NCBI RefSeq assembly: GCF_000003815.2
Contig: NC_049985.1
Span: 22,803,862-22,867,861 of the forward strand
Reading direction: 5' to 3'
DNA from: Branchiostoma floridae
Lineage: Eukaryota > Chordata > Leptocardii > Amphioxiformes > Branchiostomatidae
Length of the DNA stretch: 64,000 bases
Shown: piece after piece, positions 1 through 12,100 of the stretch
Numbering within the stretch: position 1 is the first letter of the stretch
Layout of the letters: the number at the start of each line of letters is the position of its first letter
Notes under the pieces: model-generated
Seen by the model: the letters and a program-made list of their open reading frames with translations, nothing else
Database searches by the model: none
What the model was told of the DNA's origin: nothing
Made by a program: the position numbers and the translations under genes

Positions 1-115
1 TTTTTTTCTTTCCTTTATAAACGCTTAATGATGTATTTACATGATCGACTCACTTATGGATTATTCGATACAGTGTATTTCTAAATCAATGTAACATTTC
101 AAATTTCTGTTACAG

Positions 116-726
116 AAGCCAACGCAATGATCAAGACAAAGTGGAAGATAGCGTCCAAAGCTGTTGTCGAAGAGAAAAGGGAGAAAACCAAAGACAACCC
201 CGACCGTCCAAAACATGGCGGCAAAAGAAAGCAGAGCGCGGCAACAGCATTTGCTTCCGTCGTCACCAAGTCATCCTTCGCCGCTAAGATGCAATGGGGG
301 AACTGGGGAAACTCTCGGACCCCGTCCGCGAAAGAGAGGCTCTCGCGAGAGTTGGACTCTCGCCAGGAGCAGAGAAAACAGACTGAGTTTGCGCAGCATT
401 GTTGGCTGTGTCGTCGAGAGGTTCAATCGTCTCGTCAGGTAACCCCCATACACAGCCTTCACGACCTTTTTGACCTCTTCGACAACATGGACGGGGAGAG
501 CTCGTCGGGGTCAAACAAGGACAGCAGTTCGTCGTCTCAGTCGGAAGGTTCGGACGCCATGATGAGGCTGATGCAGGACATAGGAGATGACGATTATAGC
601 CAATATCAAACCCTCCCTAATTCTAAACCTGAAACCCCGCTAGGTAAAATCGGCACGCCAATCTTGGACAAAAAGGGCGGGAAGAGAAAGAGTCCGACTA
701 AAGTAGTTACATTCGTGCCGGATTAG
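116..726 (+). CDS. Terminal exon of an unidentified plus-strand gene
   Basis: A pyrimidine-rich acceptor ending in TTACAG (110-115) opens an exon that reads through to TAG at 724-726. The frame enters at codon phase 1 (AA GCC AAC GCA ATG). An ATG at 127 could be taken as a start, but the acceptor makes a 3' terminal exon more likely, with earlier exons left of the window. About 203 residues: a Lys/Arg-rich first half, a CWLC motif near the middle, then a Ser-rich acidic stretch and a basic tail ending TFVPD. This looks like an intrinsically disordered cytoplasmic or nuclear tail; I see no catalytic domain and do not recognise the family. Other frames are open over parts of it, but only this one spans acceptor to stop. 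Confidence 0.6.
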
Positions 727-817
727 ATATTATGTTGATAGCACTAGTCATGACGTCAGTAACTTGTCCAATGCTGCTGTGAGTTTTTGATTTAAGTTGA
801 AGATGGTCATGATATAA

Positions 818-1330
818 TGAATGAATGAATGAATGAAGATCTTTATTGCACATTTTTGCCCCACTGGGCTAAGTACAGGTCACACGGTAAGAATCACATA
901 TATGTAACAATGGAAATAATCATACACATCTATATATGTAGATGTGCGTCTAATCTATTCTATGACATTCGACTTCCTCTCGCTTCTTGGTAATTGCATA
1001 AATGTAGCTAGCTGTATGGTTGGTTAGAGTTGGTTTATCAAAAGCTGTCAGGAATATAAATTTCTCTTTACTGTTCAAGTGTCTAAAGTGGGGATATTTA
1101 CTTAACACATAGTCAAATAAAATGTTCCTATCGCTATCATACAAAGAACAATCCATAGTAAAATGTACTTCATTTTCTACTTTCCCTAAACTACAAAATT
1201 GGCATATTCTTTGCTCTAGAGGAGTGTGGTTATGTCTTCCTGATTCGATTCGTAATTTGTGGCAACTGATAAATACTGTACTTTCCAAGCAGAAGACAGG
1301 CTCCGTCTATATAGACATTATGTTTCGGAC
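818..1330 (-). mobile_element. 3' end of a non-LTR retrotransposon (LINE)
   Basis: The minus-strand frame 1288-950 carries a Cys/His pattern seen at the C-terminus of many LINE polymerases: PLEQRICQFC, then about 15 residues later H-x4-C (VHFTMDC). After the stop the minus strand reads CAATAAAGAT followed by a TCAT microsatellite (plus 818-837), a typical LINE 3' terminus. The element is 5'-truncated, with no reverse transcriptase left. It lies just downstream of the plus-strand terminal exon, so it may fall in that gene's 3' UTR or just beyond it. Confidence 0.7.
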
Positions 1331-2309
1331 TTTTTGCTATTTTTATTTTTTTTTTGGTTTCCTTTTTGTTTGCCAGATAGGCGACCAAAAGGAGCCAAAC
1401 CCTAACCTCTGCTCGGAGAGTAGACATACTGAGCACGCTATACTGTATCAGATGAACCTTAGACCTTTGCCCAACGTCATAGAAAATTCTTACTTTCAGA
1501 TTGATTCAGATGTCTTAGGTGTATAACAATACTCTTCAAGCTGAGTTTACCTAGCTGACAGAAAAATATGGCATGTAAGAAAAAGTTCACCATTTTCCAA
1601 ATCAACTTCTGTCTGGAGAGTAAGATAACATAAGTATATATTACATATATTCCACTGGCACTAGTATTTCAAACATTATTTCAATAGGCGATGTTATGTA
1701 GTATCTACATCGTCGCCATTGTTGTGCACTATTAATTGTGACCGTTAACATTGTATACTTAGATAGTTTTTCAAACAATAAATTGCGCTAATAACATCTT
1801 TCAATCACTCGTACTTGCCTGCATCTCTTTCCATCGTATGTGTATTGCTTGGACTCTCTCTAGTAATTTCTTTTGTGTTTTGGTTCCTAGTTTGGTAGCA
1901 TTTTATGCGCAGTTAAGTACTGACAGAACCTATAAAGATTTTATCATGTAATCTGTATATCGGAGCTTAATAAAACCGCCTGCTGGCTGATAGGATTTTT
2001 TTAATGAATAAACAAAGGCTCAAACAGACAAACAAATATATAAACAAAGTCTGTATAGGCAACCAAACTGTTAGACGAAACGAGAAAATAATAATTAAGA
2101 CAAAGTTATCTCGAAAATTCTAAAGGTTTATTGCACAAATGTAGCATTCGAAAGCATTCTAGGCAACATGAAACGTCTTCATTAAGTATTACATAATGAC
2201 AACATTGGTAATATCCTGAGACCGTGATTACGAATTAAAAGAAAAGTACAGAGCTATAAGCATAATCGTATTTAATAAGCAGCAGCATATTTACACCCTG
2301 TTTTATCAA
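1331..2309. other. Intergenic stretch, no gene recognised
   Basis: AT-rich, with scattered AATAAA-like signals on the plus strand (1780, 1967) that could serve the plus-strand gene ending at 726. No long frame with splice sites or protein similarity was seen. Confidence 0.4.
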
Positions 2310-2755
2310 CAGTAGGATAGTTTATGGAACTTATAAACGTTCTTTCCAACACGAATTAATATAGGGACTTACCCTAAATTTTCGGGCAACTCCGTCGACC
2401 TTGTTCACAGAATGACCCTATCTCCAGCTGTGACGTCAGGAACACGCCACTTGTGCAGGAGGGGTCATAAGTATCAGAGAGTCTGTGCCACCCCCCGTCT
2501 CTGAGGAGAGGGGGCAGGTGGGCTCTAATGTACACTGCCTCCTTCACTCCTCGCGCGAAGAAATCCTGTTCAGAGTCTAAGACTCTCTGATACTTATGAC
2601 CCCCTCCTGCAAAAGTGGCGTGTTCCTGACGTCACAGCTGGAGATAGGGTCATTCTGTGAACAAGGTCGACGGAGTTGACCGAAAATTTAGGGTAAGTCC
2701 CTATATTAATTCGTGTTGGAAAGAAAGTTTAGCAGTTCCATAATGTATTCTACCA
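2310..2755. mobile_element. Foldback/MITE element with long inverted arms
   Basis: The left arm (about 2310-2480) is the near-perfect reverse complement of the right arm (about 2580-2755). Each arm carries CTTTCCAACACGAATTAATA, the AGGGACTTACCCTAAATTTT stretch, and a TGACGTCA palindrome (2431-2438 and 2628-2635). The loop is about 100 bp, and there is no transposase. Its outer motif (TTCCAACAC, then GGGACT-ACC-TAAAT-TTCGG) recurs in the element at 54856-55194, so both belong to one family. Confidence 0.85.
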
Positions 2756-3038
2756 ACACAGATGAACTTTCATGCTAAGTAGGATAGTTTGTTCATGTTG
2801 TAATGCATTATGGCCTTAATCATAATGTATTGTTTATAATCCTTTTAGACGATAACATTGTTGAGCAAAGTATCAAAATTAACATTACCTAGATTTTTCG
2901 CCAGGTATATCGTTTTCATCGTCTGTATAAAAAAAAAACGTGGCATACCATTACCACATTTTAGTTTCAGAATAACGAAACTTTAAAAAATCTCTATTTT
3001 ATGGACGGTATTGCGTCAGACAGGATCCGGAAGTGACG

Positions 3039-3158
3039 TCACCGTGGACTGGCCCCAGGCCATTTCCGGTTGATAATGTCCTGTGTTATGCTGGACTTGT
3101 AGGCGACCCAGGCCCTTTGCTGTTGTAACTGCTGACGAACGAACTCAAGAGACGGGTA
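3039..3158 (-). CDS. CNBD2-like: CNBD2-like exon 19 (C-terminus and stop)
   Basis: Acceptor GTTGACACAG. Encodes YPSLEFVRQQLQQQRAWVAY then KSSITQDIINRKWPGASPR and TGA. The YPS...W-AYK pattern is expected at the CNBD2 C-terminus. The palindrome TGACGTCA (3034-3041) overlaps the stop codon. Confidence 0.9.
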   Translation of the reverse strand, partial: YPSLEFVRQQLQQQRAWVAYKSSITQDIINRKWPGASPR

Positions 3159-6100
3159 CTGTGTCAACTAAAACAAAACAAAACAAAACAAAACACAACA
3201 ACATTGAAAATCCTTTGAATAGAAACTCACCATGCATCTATTCATTAGTGAAATCATTACTTGCCGAAAAGGTTATTACATTTTATCATGTGAAGTTTGC
3301 ATGTAGAGTGTGATATATTTCATAACTATAACTATATATCAAGTTGTTGCTAGGGCACGACATTAGAAGGTGGAGCCCATCCCTCTCCTTCACTGCATTT
3401 TACCTCCCAAACAGAAGTCCTACATCATACGAACACATACCTACCTACCAAATATCATGTCATCCGTCCACAGTTTCATTAGCTATGCCGTTTAGATCAA
3501 ACACACGTACATCCCTAGTCACACCACCAAAGCAAAACTGAACTAGAAAGGCCGAAATTTGCTTGAGAGCAAATACAGCATATTTCAGCCATCTCCCTCA
3601 TGCAACAATAGGCCTGGAGGTCGTTGACCCCTTTGGCCATTGGAAATTGACCAAAAAAAATCCCAAATATATCATTTTAAAGTGTTCCATGCCACAAATT
3701 ATACAGGGGTCATTTGGATAAATATCTAGAGCACATCTTTACCAAATTTCGGGTCATTTGGTTGTAAAACGAGGGACTGGAGCAAAAATGTAAATTTTTG
3801 TCCAAAAATGGCCATAAAATCGCAATATTAAGCATTATGTTGTACTGTATGGAAAAACTGTTATTGAATTCATGCGCACATAATTGAAGTGCACTTTTAC
3901 ACCAAATTTCATGTCATTCGGTTGTAAAACGAGGGTACAGGAGGCAAAAATGTGCCTTTTTTGTAAAAAAATGGCCAAAAATCGCAAAATTAAGCATTTT
4001 CTTGTACTGTATGCCAAAACTGTTATTAAATCTGGGTGGGCATATGATCAGGGCACCTCTGTACCAAATTTCACGTCATTCGGTTGTAATACCAGGGTAC
4101 TGGAGCCCAAAATATACATAAAAATTGACAAAAACTTCAATAAAATCATTTTAAAGGTAGATATGAAAAAAATGAAAAAAAAAAACACCTGAGGGTATTG
4201 GCTTACTCTACCTTTATGCCAAATTTCAAGTCAATCGGTTTAAAAACGGCGGAGTTGATTCGATTTGAAGATTTGACAGGAGAAAAAACATTACGAATAC
4301 AATATATTTCACCATACCTATGGTCTGGCTGAAATATAAAAACTAGCTTCTGGCGAAGGTAACAAGACGACATACCATGTCATTGACACAACGAAGAACC
4401 TTGGGCGTAGCTTCTTTCAGAAACATCTGTTTAGACAATAGGATGCATTCTGCGTCATCGCTGATCTGTATTGTAAACAAACTTGTTCATTGTTGTCTTT
4501 TCAGAAAGGAAAAAAATATCATCTCCACAAATGGTTATAAGTAGCTTATCTGCTGCTCCTAATATGAAATGATGAATTATATAAAAAATATCTAACATAG
4601 AATATTAATAGATTTTTAAATGATGAATTCACTTACCAAGCTTAGCTTTACTTTTGGTTTCTGCATCAACGTTTCCAGACCCTGTGTGAAAGAGAACGCA
4701 TCAAAACGTTAAACAGTGTAGGAAATCTCTGCATACTAGTCTGTTAACTACATGAAATATGAAACCATACGCCCCAAGCACCAAACGTGTGCAAAAAACA
4801 CTGTTGCATCTACTTTTCGTCGACTCTAGGAATCGTCCAAAAACCTTACGAAAACTAGATATCCTGGATTCGTACTTCCGGTGCCGTCAATCATGGTGAT
4901 TGATAGGACAGAAAACATTATCATGCATTATCTGACCACGAAAACAACATGCAACATAGTCCCCGCCCTCGAAAACAGGAAGCTCCACCCCCACGTACAC
5001 GTTCTGGATAAACACCGTCGTCTTTCCAGGAAACGTCCTGTTTGCGACGATTTCTGGATATCCAGGAATCGTCCTTCTGCTCAGGACGTTTTCTGGATAT
5101 CCAGGATTCGGCCTAGTACGATAATTAGATACTGACGAAAGTTGGATACAACAGACACCCTACTTACAAATACAGAGCCCTCTTCTAACGTGGCTACTTC
5201 AGCATATCTGTAGCGCCATTGTTTCTGTGCCTCGGCGATAGCTTCTCGTCTGGCTCTGTCCTGTTGAAATCAGGATGAAAGCAAGATGAAGATGACATAT
5301 TTACAATTTCCAACTGACCCTCAATGAGCCTAGCCTGGGTACCATCCGGATAGTAGTTCGCTCCTATGTAAGCTGTGGGATGTATATCCGAATTGCGCAT
5401 TCTAACCGTTTGTTGGTGACGCCAGTTGATGAGCGAATCAAGGAATGGGTTCTAGAGCACTCGTTCGATGACAACAGGCCGGCGCCCACATGCGCAAGCA
5501 AGGGGACGTGGGGCTTTTCCGGTGTTGGAATACCGGTTCGAACGATCACATGAACCCATTCCATAATTCGCTCCTATGTGGGGACCAATCAGCGTCTGCG
5601 TCCAAAATTTGGACGATTCCAGACGTTGAGATGGTCCGCGTTCCCAGACGGAAACACAGAGAAGCGACTGTATATAGTGTATAATGAATGTCAGAGCTAG
5701 AAGCGACTGTATATAGTATATAATGAACGTCGGAGCGAACTACTTTCCGGATGGTACCCAGGCTACAATGAGCCAACTAATAGATCAATTTATGAATATA
5801 ACTGTATATTTATAGTTCGTTTAGCCGCCGCTCCAAGTTACAAAGTGCACCAGCTTCGCAGGTGTGTGTCTTTTGCACATCTAGCTACATGTCGTCGTTT
5901 TGAAAAGTTACCAAGTAGATAATAATTTGTCCCACTATATAATATCTATCAATAGAAATAGTTCATGCCCATATCACACCTACCTCTGATGTTTTGACGC
6001 CAAACGATATTCTCCTCCAAACCCTGGCAGTGCCGTCACTCACGTTCAGCTGTACAGTACTGCTCTTGCCGTCCGGACCTGGTATAGGGGTAAAGAAAAC

Positions 6101-9100
6101 ATTCTTTCAAAAATTGCGGGACTGGCTGGTCTATACATCGATGAAGGTTCTTACATCCAAGTAATTCCACAGCAACTAAATTTTATGGATGACATCCTCT
6201 GCAGACTCCAAATTTTAAAGAGAGAGGGAAAAACTGGGTGATAAAAGCAAGATTGCTAGAGTTTTAAAATATTTTCTAAAAATAAATGTTGTAGCAAAAC
6301 CTGAAGCGACTAAACATTCTGTCACAGTCAACAAGCCTTCTTGTGGGTAGAGTAGTATCGGTTACCAAGAGGGCAACTATAGTCAAGGCTACCACATGGT
6401 GCCACTTTTAAATGTACTATCGAACTTTAATAAAAGTTTCCCTTCTACAACTACTGTCAAGGCTGCATGGACCTAACAACTGTCGCTTCTACCGAGGCTA
6501 CCGCAGGACATTTCTTTAAAATTTTGGTGCTTTCTCGTCATGTTGACCATCTCAGTAGAGAAAAGATTGTTGATTTTTTTTTTCCAAAATCAGGCGAAAA
6601 TAATTGAGTGCGCTCATGCCATCTATAAGATTTACTTGATGTGGCCTAATAAGATACGAAAATTAATCTCATCAGAAAGCATGAGCGACAGTTTTACCGT
6701 TTCATATCCTTTTTACTCACTGATGACAGATAGCGGATGCTACTTGAAACATCTGACCGTTTAAAATCTATTCAGTTATTGGATATTGAATTAAGAGGGG
6801 TGGGGTAAGAATCATGAATGATTGTTCTAACTTGGGCTCAAACAATTCAAGTTATCGTTATCTAACTAAACAAAACCTCCCTCGATATTCAATCAGTATT
6901 GATTGAGTATAAAATTGTCAGCCTTTTTGTTAAGATTGAAATATACACATTTGACATTTTTGCTTACTTCGACCACTTTTAGGCTTCTGTCCACCCGGAT
7001 GCACACGTGACTTGCCCCGCACCCAGCTGGGTGAGATGTCCTTGTTGGCACGTTCCATCACTTCTAGTGGGTTCTGTATAGGAAAGTAAGAATTAAGATA
7101 AAATGGGGGCTTGCTTGGCCTTCAAATATCTAATTAAATGAAATGTATATCCTTAGATATCAATACCAACTGATGATTGATGTATTAAGTTGCAAAATAA
7201 GTGGGGTACCCTTGGCAGTATTTTTTTCATATAGACCATATAGTGAATGGAATCAAATTAAGCTATCAAGTTCGTGTACCGTGGGTTGCAAATCTATCCT
7301 TGGACGGTAGGCGGCGCTAATACATTACTCCGTGGCTAGCAGAAAGCAAAATATGTTTGCTGACAGGAAAGGTTTTTTTTCCAGAACTAAGTTTCATACT
7401 TATAGTATGAGAAGTGAACCTTACCGATAGTATTCTTTGTCTCTTCTGCTCTTCGTACTGTGAGAAGATGTCAGGGCTAACAGACTTGTCTTCTCTGTAC
7501 ACCTGGACATGTGGGTACATGTGATTTTAGTTTAGATGGACTATAGCAAACAACAGCGCCACGTTGCGATATCAGTAACAGCTGCAGCATGTATAGCATG
7601 GATGACTACTTTCTGGGAAATGATCTTTTCATAGTAGTCCATGCATATTGTATGTACCTTTCCCTCTATAGGAACCTCACTCCATCCAAGCAAGAACATA
7701 TCAATCCATCTATTCATGTACACATCTATCTATCTGTCTGTCTAGCTAAGTCTATCCATCCATCTAATTTCTCTTTAACTCTCTCTATCCATCTGTCTCT
7801 CCCTTATTCTCCCCATCTCTCTCCAACTCTCTCTCACTCTCTCACTCACTCACTCACTCACTCACTCACTCACTCACTCACTCACTCACTCACTCACTCA
7901 CTCACTCACTCACTCACTCACTCACTCACTTACTCATTCACTCACTAGTTCTCTCTCTCACTCTCTCGCTCTCTCTGCCTTGCCTACCTTCAACTCTACC
8001 ATTCTGTCTGGACGTGGTGAGATCTTCTGTGATCCTGTCAAACCGAGAACACTTTCTGGAAATGTAAACATAAACAAAACGTTACAATCTCTCTCTTCTA
8101 AGTATATAACGTTATCTTCATTACATTTTGATATGTTTTACTAAATTCAGATATAAAGTATATTACCGGTTGTAGGAACATGCATCCTTCTCATCGTGGG
8201 ACTGTTCGGTTTGTTGATAAAAACAAACAAGTTATGCTGTCCATCAACATACGAACATTCTTTTAAGCATAACGTTAACGTTACATTTTACCATGGTCAA
8301 TATTGACCGAAGGAGGCCATATAATAGTAGTACATACAAACGCTATCAAAAACATGACCTTCGTGGCAAAGTATCATACTCACTACATCTGATCCCCATC
8401 CCACTGCTCTTTATCCGTTGGTCCAGGGAAGGCAGCGTACGCGGTGACGTGGTCTTAGGCCGCATTATTTCTTCTTTGACTTCGCTAACTACACGGCACG
8501 ATCCCTGGAGACGGAGAATATGTAATTGCCATGCCTTGCGTGTCAGAGTACCGCGTAAGAGCGGCATCTAGCGACTTGTAAATACTCTGCAGTATCCTGG
8601 ATGTCTTTGCCTCGTCAATACAATAACAAAGCATACATCTCTTAAGAGACATTTTGACCATGGAAGGAGAAAAATACGATCCACAAAAAGTATTAAAAGA
8701 TATTTGCAAAGATTTCAAATTTGTGATCCTGCTTTTGGAATCGAGATTTGAGAAAACAGGGCAACTTACCGACTTGACTATGACGAGGTAGTTATTTTCT
8801 TTCCAGTTTCTCACAACGACGTTTCCTTTTCTGAAAAAAAAGACACACAGAAATGCTCATATGAAATCTTATCCTCCTCGTGATGGAAAGTTCTTGAAAC
8901 CATTGCAATAACACAAATATATTTTGGCGACGCCTCAGGAGTGGGCCTTGTATAAATTTCAATAGCTTTACCTGTAAAACTGGTACATAAACTGGTGGTT
9001 GACGTTCCGCAGCAGTTCTACTGGCCAGTCTTCAAACAATGGCAAATCCCTGATAGATAAAAGAATATGGCGTGTCTCAAACATGAACATAGTCAGTTTT

Positions 9101-12100
9101 TGAACGGGCCATAGAGCAAGCGTAAAAACCTTAAACAATACAGTACAGTGAAGGCGGCAGGAAAAAACAACAATAAAAATCACATTGATACTACATTTAC
9201 CCACCTGACATACTGTATATGTTCTTCTCTCTGTTTCTCTAGAGGTTCCCTGATGATTGTGTTGAAATCCTGTGTGAAAACAGACCAGGACATCCGAATA
9301 CTTTTATATTTGAGAAGACATTTAACAGGAAATTGTCTTTATTGCACAGCAATTTTTCAAGGAACAAAGTATAGCATCTACTGGAACATACCTACAGTAC
9401 CTAAAGACCAACCTACCTAATACAAGAGTGTGGTAGTGGATGAGTATAGGCTTTTACAACCATTGGAGGATTTCTAACGTCTAGACATTCGAATTCTTTG
9501 ATTTATTTTCCTATACATACCTTGCAGGGGTTGTCACATGTCATCGTGTACTAGTCTCCATAGCAGGCTTTCTGGGCCTTATTTTGTTTCTTGTGAGCGC
9601 TAATAATACATTTTCGTTGGCCAGGCCGGCAGCGCAAACGACCCAGTACAAATGGCCAGCATAAGTGCATTGTGAGCCAAAAAAGACGAAAAAGGCCCAG
9701 AGAGCATTCTATGTACTTAGATTTGATGATATATCCATTGAATCCGTTAGAGATCAGGTAGTGCACCACGTACCTCCTTCTCTATGACCAGTAGTTCCAC
9801 CTCGTCCTTACAGACCACTGTGGTACCGCGGACACTGTCACTCATCATGGCCGTCTCCTGGCAACAGAAAATGTATCCAATCAAATCTCACCACCAAGTA
9901 CCAGTGGGCGTGGTTAATGTTAATTAGAAACGATGTCTACAAAATGGATTATACTTCGAAAGAGTATTTTTTTTAATCCATATTTGTAGCAAATGAAGTA
10001 AAATTGGTAAAAAGAAATTCGGTATTTGTGACCGTATTTTGACGAGCTAATTGATAAATGAATGTTATAAATGTCAGTGGAATGAAATATACTTTATTAA
10101 TTACGCAATGAGTTGGTCTTTTCTAAAAGAATCGCCAGTGTAGTCTATAAATTAAGTGTCCAATGTTTGCTCTAGCAACGGGTCGTGACATCAATTAAAG
10201 GACTCCCGGTGAGAACTCCATTGCTTATTATTTGCCCCACAAAAGAGCACACATGATTTATAGAATGCACACAGTAAGATAATAGATGTATTTGTTTAAA
10301 CCTTTGCTTATTCATGAAAGCTCAAATCTCGATCTGGCCAACAGACCGCTTTTTAATGACCTCCTGAGGGATGAGGTAAGGGTAAGACATAGATAGCAAC
10401 GAGATAGCAAATCCGGAAGTTGCGCTGCATTACCAAGGGAAGTCACTAGTGTTCCCAAAATCTAGTAATTCCATCTTTCATCACATCCCACCAACACACC
10501 AAGTATGAAAGTAATCCATTCAGCCGCTCTTTGAGTTATGTTGTTGACAGACAAACGCTACTGAAAATATAACCTTCATGACATTTCATGGATGCAAGGA
10601 TGGAATGATTTTTCCATCTTACCCCGAACACATCGCCCCCGCTGAGTTCCCGTACGGTCCTGACGAAGGTCTTGCCCGTCCGTTCGTCCTTCTCCTTCAC
10701 GTTGATGAGCACGGTGCCGGACAGGATGATGTAGAAACAGAACGGGCGGTGTCCCTGCTTCAGGACGATCCGTCTCGCCTCATAACTGAAAGGAGCAAGT
10801 ATGAAAATTTTATCCGCTGTTTCTGCACTTACAGTATATACAGTATACCCCCTTTCCACTAGACGGCGATCGAGCTACGCTCTCATTGAGACTTAATATA
10901 TGTGTGTAACCTTTGATTTTAAATTGGGCATATTATACAAAATGTAAAAGTGGAACTGAAAAACAACAAAATAAAGCCACAAAGCATTAAAATGTTCATT
11001 TTTTTTGCTATGCAATCCGTTGAGCGATCTGTAAAATTGTCGGTCGCAAGAAGAGCGGCGTGAGAGCGCCGTCCTACCGATAAGGACTAAAACTGACAAA
11101 CTTTCGATCTTTCCTCTGGCCTTCTCAAGGAAACATGACCCACTGCCTATGTCGAGTACCTGAATGGCAGTGTGATGTCAGCGACTCTTCACATTTACCT
11201 AACAATCTGAATCTGCCCCCGTCTCGGTTAAAGAATATTCCTTCACATTATTGATTATCTCAACAGTTAAATATGAGTTAAGTTTTACCCCGTTACTGGT
11301 TATATATGAATGGATGATTTCCTGTGTTGAATCTAAATAAATTCAAAATAGATTGAACTGTGTCATAAATCTAAACCTAAACCCAATTAAAAGTACACAG
11401 AAAAATGGGTGTTCAAATGTTATGCCAGTTCTGAGCTGAGCACGTAAATTAAACCCTTGTTGATTTATAGAATTTAATCTGCGTTACACATTCTAAAATT
11501 ATCTGGGAAACTTTTTGTAATCAACTATCAATGACTTGCCCTGAATGAAATTACACGTCGTATATGTTAAGTCATGTATTATTCTTAGAGTCTGAGTTTG
11601 CAACATACTTGCAATTGCAACGTCATATATCAAGCTTACTGGTCCTAACTATAGATAGTTATCTCCATGAAAAATGGAGATATAATTCTTGTGTGTTTGT
11701 GTGCGTCTGTCTGTGTGTGTGTGTGTGTTTGTGTTTCTGTATTTTTGTAGTTAGCATACCTCAAGAACCCCTAAATAGATTTCTATAATATTTGATTTGT
11801 AGGGAGGTGTTGGAAAAATAAAGGTCAAGGTCGATTTTCGGTCGCCTTGTATGTGACTTCGGTACTGCAGTAGAACTTCTGTTTTTGTAATATCTTTTGA
11901 CCTGAATGTTCTTTCGAATTCGTCTTGATTTTTTGGTGTCAGATAGCTTGTGATATAATGAGGAAGTAATGTATGTTTGGGCCCCCGGCCCTGATTCACT
12001 TTGTTTTTGTGGAACGATTTGCAACTGTACTTCATGTTTGTAGACAGTGTGGCATCAATGCTAGATTAAAAGGTAGCCCCTTCTCTACTCCATGGACATG

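Noticed and set aside
341-350. TCTCGCGAGA as a promoter element
   Set aside because: It lies inside the coding terminal exon of the plus-strand gene.
7589-7948. 119-codon plus-strand frame ending in Ser/Leu/Thr/His repeats
   Set aside because: Created by the CTCA microsatellite; lies in a CNBD2-like intron on the other strand.
9530-9545. Possible extra CNBD2-like exon ending GCAAG|GTATGT
   Set aside because: Exon 7 joins exon 8 in phase and in family order without it; no acceptor-bounded frame.
10578-10862. 94-codon plus-strand frame
   Set aside because: Shadow of the CNB exon on the minus strand.
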